Source of the DNA: Haloarculaceae archaeon
GTDB lineage: Archaea > Halobacteriota > Halobacteria > Halobacteriales > Haloarculaceae
Direction: 5' to 3'
DNA: 36,255 nucleotides
Assembly (NCBI GenBank): GCA_018609945.1
Contig: JAHENO010000110.1
Coordinates: 1-36,255 of the forward strand
The notes under the pieces are model-generated. The model was not told where the DNA came from. It searched no databases and saw nothing but the letters and a program-made list of their open reading frames with translations. The position numbers and the translations under genes are program-made. Shown one piece after another: positions 15,085 through 21,576 of the stretch (position 1 is the first letter of the stretch; every line of letters begins with the position of its first letter).

Positions 15085-15114
15085 TCCCTCCCACACCGGC
15101 TCCTTCTCGGAAGA

Positions 15115-15121
15115 TATTTGT
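15115..15121 (+). promoter_or_regulatory. Probable promoter of the arginine cluster
   Basis: TATTTGT in GAAGATATTTGTATG is the only A/T-rich box between 15085 and the argG start at 15384. Transcription would begin near 15145, giving argG an unusually long leader of about 235-240 nt and placing the mini-ORF ATG (15148) at the 5' end. Confidence 0.45.
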
Positions 15122-15147
15122 ATGCTACCGCGGATACTCACGGCTAC

Positions 15148-15234
15148 ATGAGTGGGATCCGCGTTCCAGGCACGCGCGCCGCCACCAGCGGGTCCCGGCG
15201 TCTTCTCCCACGAGTCCCACGACCGGGCCGTTAG
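15148..15234 (+). CDS. Putative Arg-rich leader peptide upstream of argG (28 aa)
   Basis: Seen: ATG 15148 opens a frame of 28 codons ending at TAG 15232-15234, with seven arginine codons (positions 5, 10, 17, 18, 22, 25, 28) including a tandem pair. The ATG lies about 30 nt after the TATA-like box, the leaderless position, and a hairpin straddles its stop. Known: Arg-rich leader peptides can sense arginyl-tRNA. Caution: non-coding frames in DNA this GC-rich are also often 20-25% Arg, so enrichment alone is weak; position and hairpin are the stronger points. It could equally be untranslated leader. Confidence 0.3.
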   Translation: MSGIRVPGTRAATSGSRRLLPRVPRPGR

Positions 15235-15239
15235 GCCCG
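15224..15239 (+). promoter_or_regulatory. Hairpin overlapping the leader-ORF stop
   Basis: CGGGCC (15224-15229) - GTTA - GGCCCG (15234-15239), a perfect 6-bp GC stem with a tetraloop. The TAG stop of the mini-ORF lies in the loop and first stem base. No U-run follows; downstream to argG the leader is a C/A-rich, G-poor tract (about 15315-15380) likely to be unstructured. Confidence 0.45.
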
Positions 15240-15383
15240 ACACTACCCACTCCCCACCGCTCGTACAGGTTCGGTCCCCGGCCACCGTCCGGTTCTCGGG
15301 CGGGGACGACACGACATCCCGGACACCACACAGACACCACACACCGCACACGACACGCCCGACACACATCCGACACACCATAC

Positions 15384-16604
15384 ATGCCAGAGACAACACG
15401 CGTCGCGCTCGCCTTCTCGGGGGGGCTCGACACGACGGTCTGCGTACCACTGCTCGAAGAGGAGTACGGTTACGACGAGGTCATCGGCGTCACGGTCGAC
15501 GTCGGCCAGCCAGCCAAGGAGTTCGACGAGGCCGAGGAGACGGCCGCCGCGCTGGGGGTCGAACAGCACGTCGTCGACGCCCGCGAGGAGTTCGCGGAGC
15601 TCTGCCTGCGGTCCGTGAAGGCCAACGCCACCTACCAGGGCTATCCCCTGGGGACCGCGCTCGCCCGACCCGTCATCGCCAAGGCCATCCGGGACGTGGC
15701 CCTCGCGGAGGACTGCGACGCCCTCGCGCACGGCTGTACCGGCAAGGGCAACGACCAGTTGCGCTTCGAGGCGGTCTGGCGGGACTCGCCCCTGGAAGTC
15801 GTCGCGCCGGTCCGGGAACTCGGACTCACCCGCGAGTGGGAGAAAGCGTACGCCGAGGACCGGGGACTCCCCCTGGAGGGTGGCGACGAGGGGCGGTACA
15901 GCATCGACACGAACATCTGGAGTCGCTCCATCGAGGGCTCGGAACTCGAAGACCCCGCGACCATCCCCGAGGACGACATCTACGACTGGACCGACGACCC
16001 GAGCGGGAAAGAACCCGAGCTCGTCGAGATCGAGTTCGACGCCGGCCAGCCCGTCGCCCTCGACGGCGAGCCCGTGGGTCCGGTCGAACTGATCGAGGGG
16101 CTCAACGAGCGCGCGGGCGCCCACGGCGTCGGCCGCACGGACATGATGGAAGACCGGATGCTCGGGCTCAAAGTCAGAGAAAACTACGAACACCCCGCCG
16201 CGACTGTCCTGCTGACGGCCCACGAGGCGCTCGAACAGCTCGTGCTCACACAGGAGGAACGCCAGTTCAAACAGCAGGTCGACCAGCAGTGGGCGCTGAA
16301 GGGCTACCAGGGGCTGATCGACGCGCCGTTCGTCGACGCCCTCGAGGGATTCATCGAGACGACCAACGAACGCGTGACTGGGACCGTTACCGTCAAACTG
16401 GAGGGCGGACACTGCCGGCCGGTCGGCCGCGAGAGCGCGTACGCCGTCTACAGCGAATCCGCGGCCTCCTTCGACGAGGAGACGGTCACCGGCGCCATCA
16501 CCCAGGAGGACGCCACCGGCGTCGCGAAGTACCACGGCTTCCAGTCGCGCCTGGCGAACAGAGCCATCGAGAGTGCACGCCAGGGGGCGAACACCGACGA
16601 GTGA
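15384..16604 (+). CDS. argG: Argininosuccinate synthase
   Basis: 406 aa, normal length. The PP-loop FSGGLDTT (11-18) binds ATP; DVGQP, the CTGKGNDQLRFE segment, and TREWEKAYA followed by SIDTNIWSRSIEG are standard ArgG marks. It joins citrulline and aspartate with ATP to give argininosuccinate, in the cytoplasm. It is the first gene of the arginine cluster, ten bases ahead of argH. ATG 15384 lies directly before the first strand ETTRVALAFSGG. The ~300-base region upstream holds a putative leader (separate entries). Confidence 0.96.
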   Translation: MPETTRVALAFSGGLDTTVCVPLLEEEYGYDEVIGVTVDVGQPAKEFDEAEETAAALGVEQHVVDAREEFAELCLRSVKANATYQGYPLGTALARPVIAKAIRDVALAEDCDALAHGCTGKGNDQLRFEAVWRDSPLEVVAPVRELGLTREWEKAYAEDRGLPLEGGDEGRYSIDTNIWSRSIEGSELEDPATIPEDDIYDWTDDPSGKEPELVEIEFDAGQPVALDGEPVGPVELIEGLNERAGAHGVGRTDMMEDRMLGLKVRENYEHPAATVLLTAHEALEQLVLTQEERQFKQQVDQQWALKGYQGLIDAPFVDALEGFIETTNERVTGTVTVKLEGGHCRPVGRESAYAVYSESAASFDEETVTGAITQEDATGVAKYHGFQSRLANRAIESARQGANTDE

Positions 16605-16614
16605 GAGTAAATCC

Positions 16615-18174
16615 ATGACAGGAGAGGACAGTACCGACGGAGACGGGGCCGACGACACGCCCGCCAGCGACGGCACGGACGCCGAGGCGGGCGCCGAGAG
16701 CGTCGTCCGCCGCGAGCGGTTCGCCGGCGGTCCCGCCCGCGAGTTCCTCTCCTCGCTGGCCGACGACGAGCGCATCTTCGCGGCCGACCTCGCCGTCGAC
16801 CGCGCACACGTGGTGATGCTCACAGAGCAGGACATCGTCCCCGAGGAGGACGCCGGCGCCATCCTCGCCGCACTCGACGAGGTGGAGGCGGCGGGCCACG
16901 GCGCCCTGCCCGGGGGCGAGGACGTCCACGAGGCCATCGAGACGGCAGTCATCGAGGGGATCGAGCGCGACGGCGAGGTGCTGGTCGCGGGCGTCGGCCC
17001 CGCGGGCGGGCGGATGCACACCGCCCGCTCGCGCAACGACGAGGTGGCCGCCTGCATTCGCTACCGCCTGCGCGAGGACGTCCTGGCCCTGCTGGAGACC
17101 CTCATCGAGGGCCGCGAGCGGTTGCTGGACGTCGCCAGCGAACACACGGAGACGGTGATGCCCGGGTACACGCACCGCCAGCCCGCACAGCCGACGACGG
17201 TCGCACACTGGATCTGTTCCTACGAGGGTGCGCTTGCCCGCGACACGGAGCGGCTGCTCGACGCCTACGATCGGGTGAACCGGTCGCCGCTGGGCGCGGC
17301 CGCCTTCGCCGGGACGCCCTTCGATGTCGACCGCGAACGGACCGCCGACCTGCTGGGCTTCGACGGCCTCGTCGAGAACGCGATGGACGCCGTCTCGGCG
17401 CGGGACGTCCTCGTGGAGACGACCGCGGCGGCCGCGACAGTGGGGACGACGCTGTCCGGACTCGCAGAAGACGTGGTGGCCTTCGCCAGCGATGGGCACG
17501 TCGAACTCGACGACGACTACGCCTCGACGTCCTCGATCATGCCCCAGAAGAAGAACCCGGACACGCTGGAACTGGTCCGCGGGCGGACCGGCGACGCGAC
17601 GGCCGGCCTGGACGGACTGCTGACGACGCTGAAGGGGTTGCCACGGGCGTACAACCGCGACCTCCAGCGGGCCGGTCGGCACGCCTGGGACGCCGTCGAC
17701 TCGGTGACCGAATCCGTCGAGGTGGCCGTCGGCGCCGTCGCCACGGCCGAGTGGCCCGCCGACCGCCTCGCGGCCGCCGCGGGCGAGGGCTTTGCGACCG
17801 CGACGGGCGTGGCGGACCTGCTGGCGGGCGCGGGCGTGCCCTTCCGGACGGCCCACGAGGTGGTCGCGAAAGCTGCGGCCGACGCCGAGGGCAATACTCC
17901 AACCGTGACGGAGTTGAACGCCACGGGCGAGGCCGTGCTCGGCGAACCGCTGACCGCATACGTCGACGCTGCGGCCATCGAAGCAGCCCTCGATCCCGCG
18001 GAGAACGTCGCCGCGCGCGATTCGCGGGGCGGGCCCGCCCCCGTGGCCGTCGAGACCCACCTCGACCGTGCAACCGGACGGCTCGACGCCGACGGGGAAC
18101 TGCTCGCGGAAAAGCGTCGCCTGCTGGCGGCCGCCGCCGACGAACTGGACAGAGAGGTAAATAGCCATGTCTGA
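16615..18174 (+). CDS. argH: Argininosuccinate lyase
   Basis: 519 aa from ATG 16615. The fumarase/aspartase superfamily signature SSIMPQKKNPD starts at residue 306 and carries the catalytic serine loop; TARSRNDEVA and PGYTHRQPAQPT are the other two conserved regions. It splits argininosuccinate into arginine and fumarate. The first 30 residues (Asp/Thr/Glu/Ala-rich) are a haloarchaeal extension ahead of the conserved VVRRERFAGG. Members are usually about 460-490 aa, so the excess is at the N-terminus; an upstream in-frame start inside argG is not supported. The last codons overlap a small open frame at 18167. Confidence 0.95.
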   Translation: MTGEDSTDGDGADDTPASDGTDAEAGAESVVRRERFAGGPAREFLSSLADDERIFAADLAVDRAHVVMLTEQDIVPEEDAGAILAALDEVEAAGHGALPGGEDVHEAIETAVIEGIERDGEVLVAGVGPAGGRMHTARSRNDEVAACIRYRLREDVLALLETLIEGRERLLDVASEHTETVMPGYTHRQPAQPTTVAHWICSYEGALARDTERLLDAYDRVNRSPLGAAAFAGTPFDVDRERTADLLGFDGLVENAMDAVSARDVLVETTAAAATVGTTLSGLAEDVVAFASDGHVELDDDYASTSSIMPQKKNPDTLELVRGRTGDATAGLDGLLTTLKGLPRAYNRDLQRAGRHAWDAVDSVTESVEVAVGAVATAEWPADRLAAAAGEGFATATGVADLLAGAGVPFRTAHEVVAKAAADAEGNTPTVTELNATGEAVLGEPLTAYVDAAAIEAALDPAENVAARDSRGGPAPVAVETHLDRATGRLDADGELLAEKRRLLAAAADELDREVNSHV

Positions 18175-18292
18175 GCTGATCACCGAGCGCGGATGGACCG
18201 CACCGACTGCGGAGACGATCGACCGCGTCCCCGTCCGGCCGGCACCGCCAGCGCCACCATCCCCGCGAGGGGATAATATACCAGAAATCTGA
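18167..18292 (+). CDS. Possible small protein overlapping the argH end (41 aa)
   Basis: ATG 18167 overlaps the argH stop by 8 bases and is preceded by AGAGGT at a plausible ribosome-binding distance. It reads MSELITERGWTAPTAETIDR, then a Pro/Arg-rich stretch to a TGA lying in the inverted repeat at 18286-18302. The first thirty codons have G/C at most third positions, like real genes here, but I recognise no homologue. It may be fortuitous. Confidence 0.22.
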   Translation: MSELITERGWTAPTAETIDRVPVRPAPPAPPSPRGDNIPEI

Positions 18293-18302
18293 ACATCAGA
18301 TT
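18286..18302 (+). promoter_or_regulatory. Inverted repeat AATCTGA-ACA-TCAGATT
   Basis: Perfect 7-bp arms around ACA in the A/T-rich gap between argH and argW, 110 nt after the argH stop. Candidate operator for a dimeric regulator such as an Lrp/LysM-type protein, or a 3' stem for the argGH message. Confidence 0.45.
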
Positions 18303-18351
18303 CGATACGTGCCGGAATACGCCCTCAAACACGCACAGAGCCCACTCTATG

Positions 18352-18371
18352 TTATCAATTTATTCTGATAA
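18352..18371 (+). promoter_or_regulatory. Inverted repeat TTATCA-N8-TGATAA upstream of the argW promoter
   Basis: Perfect 6-bp arms (18352-18357 and 18366-18371) ending 11 bases before the TATA-like box at 18382. The position just upstream of the basal promoter suits an activator or Lrp-type regulator. It shares the TCTGAT core with the inverted repeat at 18286. Confidence 0.45.
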
Positions 18372-18381
18372 TTTCGACAGG

Positions 18382-18387
18382 TTTAAG
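18382..18387 (+). promoter_or_regulatory. Second arginine-cluster promoter (TATA box before argW)
   Basis: TTTAAG in CAGGTTTAAGTAG is centred 30 nt before the argW ATG at 18415. Together with the 240-base A/T-rich gap it indicates that argW-argF can be transcribed separately from argGH. Confidence 0.5.
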
Positions 18388-18414
18388 TAGATACGGACAG
18401 GAGTGGATGGTACG

Positions 18415-18579
18415 ATGGCAGAATGTATCGAGTGCGGGGCGGACGTGTCCCTGCACGACGACCTGGAGACGGGAGAGATCGTCGACTGTGCCACCTGCGG
18501 CGCCGAGCTGGAAGTGATCGGGACCGACCCCGTGGAACTGGACACGGCGCCCGAACTCGAAGAAGACTGGGGTGAGTGA
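18415..18579 (+). CDS. argW: Amino-group carrier protein LysW/ArgW
   Basis: 54 aa, the normal length of this carrier. Two CxxC pairs, C4/C7 (AECIECG) and C26/C29 (VDCATCG), form the zinc-binding knuckle, and the protein ends in the invariant EDWGE, whose last Glu accepts the amino acid. Known: LysX/ArgX ligates the alpha-amino group of glutamate or aminoadipate to this Glu, protecting it through the next steps in place of N-acetylation. Because the cluster also has argF, argG and argH, and no aminoadipate-pathway genes, an arginine role is inferred. The acidic body is thought to dock basic patches on the enzymes. Confidence 0.95.
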   Translation: MAECIECGADVSLHDDLETGEIVDCATCGAELEVIGTDPVELDTAPELEEDWGE

Positions 18580-18580
18580 G

Positions 18581-18673
18581 ATGGCGAGCGGCGCAGGACG
18601 GGCACAGGGCGCCAGGTGCGGGCGGCGCTGCCCTGCGCCAGTCCCGCGCCGGACGCCCGGAGGGAGCCGATGA
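18581..18673 (+). CDS. Putative Arg-rich mini-ORF between argW and argX (30 aa)
   Basis: ATG 18581 starts one base after the argW stop and the frame ends at TGA 18671-18673, overlapping the argX start as ATGA. Seven of 30 codons are Arg, with two tandem pairs (15-16, 23-24). It contains the stem-loop at 18590-18639. It could couple argX translation to arginine supply, or be a chance frame: high-GC shadow frames are commonly Arg-rich. Confidence 0.25.
   Translation: MASGAGRAQGARCGRRCPAPVPRRTPGGSR
18590..18639 (+). promoter_or_regulatory. Stem-loop between argW and argX
   Basis: Arms GGCGCAGG (18590-18597) and CCTGCGCC (18632-18639) are perfect complements, and the inner bases add GGCA/TGCC pairing in an alternative register. 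Inferred: RNA processing or partial termination after argW, which would let the small carrier be made in excess over the enzymes. Confidence 0.45.
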
Positions 18674-19614
18674 ACATCGGTATCCTCTACTCCCGGATCC
18701 GCAAGGACGAGAAACTCCTGCTGGGCGAGTTGCGCGACCGCGGCCACGAGGTCACGAAGATCGACGTCCGCCGCCAGCAGTTCGGGCTCTCGGACCCGCC
18801 CGCGGAGTTCGAGGGGCTGGACGTCGTCGTCGACCGCTGTCTGGCGACGAGCCGGAGCCTCTACACGACGAAGTTCGCACACGCCTACGGCGTGCCAGTG
18901 GTCAACGGACCGGAGACGGCGCAGGTCTGTGCCGACAAGGTCCAGAACAGCCTCGCCCTGGAGCGGGCGGGCGTCCCGACGCCGACGACGAAGGTGGCCT
19001 TCACGAAAGACGCCGCCCTCGAGATCGTCGAGGAGTTCGGCTACCCCTGCGTGCTGAAGCCGGTCATCGGCTCGTGGGGGCGCCTGATGGCGAAACTGGA
19101 CTCCCGGTCGGCCGCCGAGGCCGTCCTCGAACACAAGGAGGTGCTGGGCCACTACGAGCACAAGGTCTTCTACGTCCAGGAGTTCGTCGAGAAACCCGGC
19201 CGCGACATCCGCGTCGTCGCGACCGACGGCGAGCCCGTGGCGGCGATGGTCCGGTCCTCGGACCACTGGCTGACGAACGCCGCCCAGGGCGCCGAGGTCG
19301 CACCCTTCGAACTGGACGACCGCGCACGCGAACTGGTCGCGAAGGCCAGCGACGCCGTCGGCGGCGGCCTGCTCGGCGTCGACCTGATGGAGGTGGGCGT
19401 GAACGGCGAGGCGCCACGCGCCTCGGACAGTCGAGCGGCGGAGCCGCGAGACGGCGGCGCCGACGACTACACCGTCCACGAGGTCAACCACACCGTCGAG
19501 TTCAAGGCGCTGAACGACGCCGTCGACGTGGACGTCCCTGCGGCGGTGGTCGACTGGCTCGAATCGACGGTCGGGACGGAAGCGGACGCGACAGCGGGGG
19601 AGGTCCAGCCGTGA
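18670..19614 (+). CDS. argX: LysW/ArgW-glutamate ligase (ATP-grasp, ArgX/LysX)
   Basis: 314 aa from ATG 18670 (MNIGILYSRIRKDEKLLL). ATP-grasp marks: VNGPETAQVCADKVQN, YPCVLKPVIGSWGRL, FYVQEFVEKPGRDIRV, and the Mg site HEVNHTVEFKAL. It is related to RimK and glutathione synthase. Known: it forms the isopeptide-type link between ArgW's C-terminal Glu and glutamate with ATP. Odd: between MEVGV and YTVHEVN there are about 20 extra residues (NGEAPRASDSRAAEPRDGGADD) encoded by palindromic DNA (separate entry), where the family normally has only a few. The start follows a GGAGGGAGCC ribosome-binding-like run and overlaps the mini-ORF stop. argC overlaps its end (GTGA). Confidence 0.92.
   Translation: MNIGILYSRIRKDEKLLLGELRDRGHEVTKIDVRRQQFGLSDPPAEFEGLDVVVDRCLATSRSLYTTKFAHAYGVPVVNGPETAQVCADKVQNSLALERAGVPTPTTKVAFTKDAALEIVEEFGYPCVLKPVIGSWGRLMAKLDSRSAAEAVLEHKEVLGHYEHKVFYVQEFVEKPGRDIRVVATDGEPVAAMVRSSDHWLTNAAQGAEVAPFELDDRARELVAKASDAVGGGLLGVDLMEVGVNGEAPRASDSRAAEPRDGGADDYTVHEVNHTVEFKALNDAVDVDVPAAVVDWLESTVGTEADATAGEVQP
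19408..19460 (+). repeat. Palindromic in-frame insertion inside argX
   Basis: GAGGCGC-CAC-GCGCCTC (19408-19424) is a perfect 7-bp inverted repeat, followed by GCGGCGGAGCCGC (19437-19446 region) with its own short symmetry. It encodes the low-complexity Pro/Arg/Ala loop of ArgX and keeps frame. It looks like a small intergenic-type repeat that has entered a surface loop. Confidence 0.5.
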
Positions 19615-20648
19615 CGCAGACGGCGAGTGTCGTCGGCGCCAGCGGCTTCACCGGCGGCGAACTGCTGCGCCTGCTCGATGGCCACCCCGAATTCGAACTC
19701 GCCCAGGCGACGAGTCGCTCGAAGGAGAACAAGACCGTCGGGCACGCCCACCCGAACCTCCGCCACTGCGAGTTGCGCTTTTCCCATCCCGAGGACCTCG
19801 AATCGGTGGACGTCCTGTTCGCGGCGACGCCCCACGGCGTCTCGATGGAGCGCATCGACGCCTTCCGGGACGCGGCGGGAACGGTCGTGGACCTCTCGGC
19901 GGACTTCCGCCTCGACACGGCCGAGCAGTACGAGGAGTGGTACGACGGCCACGCCCGCCCCGAGTTGCTGGAGGAGGCCGTCTACGCGCTGCCGGAACTC
20001 ACCCGCGAGGAGTTGCCCGGGGCCGACCTCATCGCCTCCGGTGGGTGTAACGCCACGGTCACCATCCTGGGCCTGCTCCCGCTGGTCGAGGACGGGATCC
20101 TCTCGGGCGACGAGCAGATCGTCGTCGACGTGAAGGTCGGCTCCAGCGAGGGCGGCGCGGGCGGCGGCGAGGCCTCCTCGCACCCCGAGCGGTCGGGCGT
20201 GGTGCGGCCCTACGCGCCGACGGGCCACCGCCACGAGGCCGAGATCGAGCAGTTCCTCGGGCTGGACGTCTCCTTTACCGTCCACGCAGTCGATATGATC
20301 CGCGGCGCGTCGGCGACGGCGCACGTCTTTCCGGGCGAACCCGTCTCGAAGGGCGACCTCTGGGGAGCCTACCGCGGGACCTACGAGGACGAACCGTTCG
20401 TGGACCTGGTCGCGGGCGGCGGCGGGGTGTATCGGTACCCCGAACCGAAGGCCGTCGCCGGGACGAACCGGGCGGAGGTCGGGTTCGAACTCGACCCGCC
20501 GAACAGGCGGCTGGTGGTCTTCGGGGCCATCGACAACATGATGAAAGGCTCTGCGGGCCAGGCGGTCCACGCCGCGAACGTCGCGCTCGGGTTCGAGGAG
20601 ACCGCCGGCCTGGGGTTCCAGGGCCTGCATCCTGTCGGAGCACCCTGA
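19611..20648 (+). CDS. argC: LysW-glutamyl-phosphate reductase (ArgC/LysY type)
   Basis: 345 aa from a GTG overlapping the argX stop. N-terminal dinucleotide fold ASVVGASGFTGGELLRLL, the catalytic cysteine in SGGCNAT (C146), and the C-terminal GHRHEAEIEQ and VDMIRGAS segments are those of the N-acyl-glutamyl-phosphate reductase family. It reduces ArgW-bound glutamyl phosphate to the semialdehyde with NADPH. Substrate choice follows from the presence of ArgW/ArgX and the absence of argJ/argA. It ends one base before argB. Confidence 0.93.
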   Translation: MTQTASVVGASGFTGGELLRLLDGHPEFELAQATSRSKENKTVGHAHPNLRHCELRFSHPEDLESVDVLFAATPHGVSMERIDAFRDAAGTVVDLSADFRLDTAEQYEEWYDGHARPELLEEAVYALPELTREELPGADLIASGGCNATVTILGLLPLVEDGILSGDEQIVVDVKVGSSEGGAGGGEASSHPERSGVVRPYAPTGHRHEAEIEQFLGLDVSFTVHAVDMIRGASATAHVFPGEPVSKGDLWGAYRGTYEDEPFVDLVAGGGGVYRYPEPKAVAGTNRAEVGFELDPPNRRLVVFGAIDNMMKGSAGQAVHAANVALGFEETAGLGFQGLHPVGAP

Positions 20649-20649
20649 C

Positions 20650-21576
20650 ATGACGGTCGTGATCAAGATCGGTGGTGCCCGCGCGGTCGACCCCGCGGGG
20701 GCGCTCGCGGACGTCGAATCGCTCGTCAGCGGTGAGGCTGGCGAAGTGGCCGACCCGGAGGGCGGCGCCGGCCCGCACGGCGTGGTCGTCACCCACGGCG
20801 GCTCGACAACCGTCGACGAGACCCTCGAACGCCTGGGGATGGAACCCGAGTACGTCGAGACCCCCTCGGGTGTCGTCGGTCGCTTCACCGACGCAGAGAC
20901 GATGGACGTCTTCGAGATGGTGATGCCCGGCCTGCTGAACACGGACCTCGTCGCCAGACTCCAGAGCCGCGGCGTCGACGCCGTCGGGCTGTCGGGCGTC
21001 GACGGGAAACTGCTGTACGGCCCCCGCAAGTCCGCGGTCCGGGTCGTCGAGGACGGCAAGCGAAAGATCCGCCGGGGCGACCACTCCGGTAGCCTCCGGG
21101 AGGTCAACGCGGACCTGCTGGAGACGCTCCTTTCGGAGGGCTACACGCCGGTGGTGAGCCCGCCCATGGCCGGCGCCGACGACGGCAAGGTGACGCCGGT
21201 CAACACGGACGCCGACCGCTCGGCGGCCGCCATCGCCGGCGAACTCGACGCGACGCTCGTGCTGTTGACGGACGTCCCCGGCATCCTCGAAGACCCCGAC
21301 GACCGCGATTCGCTCATCCGCACCGTCGAGACGCCGGCCGACTGGGAGCGCATGGAGGCGGCCGCGGAGGGCTTCATGGGTCGGAAGGTGATGGCCGTCC
21401 GCGAGGCGCTCGAGGGCGGCGCACCCGAGGTGGTGGTCGCCGACGCGAACCTGGAGCGGCCGGTCGCCACCGCACTCGAAGGTGACGGTACGCACGTCTA
21501 CCCGTCGGCGCTCGATGGCGAGGACAGTGGCGACGAGGACAGCGAGGGTGACGCGAACGGAGGTGCCGAAGCGTGA
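20650..21576 (+). CDS. argB: LysW-glutamate kinase (ArgB/LysZ type)
   Basis: 308 aa. Amino-acid kinase fold: MTVVIKIGGARA at the N-terminus, VVVTHGGS, the KLLYGPRKS loop, VVSPPMAGADDGKVTPVNTDADRSAAAIA (nucleotide and metal site) and LLTDVPGIL. It phosphorylates the side-chain carboxylate of ArgW-linked glutamate. The C-terminal 25 residues (Asp/Gly/Glu-rich) are an acidic tail. It sits between argC (1-base gap) and argD (GTGA overlap). The family also serves aminoadipate in lysine pathways; arginine is inferred from the cluster. Confidence 0.93.
   Translation: MTVVIKIGGARAVDPAGALADVESLVSGEAGEVADPEGGAGPHGVVVTHGGSTTVDETLERLGMEPEYVETPSGVVGRFTDAETMDVFEMVMPGLLNTDLVARLQSRGVDAVGLSGVDGKLLYGPRKSAVRVVEDGKRKIRRGDHSGSLREVNADLLETLLSEGYTPVVSPPMAGADDGKVTPVNTDADRSAAAIAGELDATLVLLTDVPGILEDPDDRDSLIRTVETPADWERMEAAAEGFMGRKVMAVREALEGGAPEVVVADANLERPVATALEGDGTHVYPSALDGEDSGDEDSEGDANGGAEA

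Noticed and set aside
15300-15383. CA-rich tandem-like tract as a possible microsatellite before argG
   Set aside because: Units are irregular (ACAC, GACAC, CCGCACAC); better described as an unstructured leader.
16573-16614. Earlier start for argH inside the argG end
   Set aside because: It would add 14 non-acidic residues (MHARGRTPTSESKS) and overlap argG; ATG 16615 is preceded by GAGAGTAA and fits the family better.
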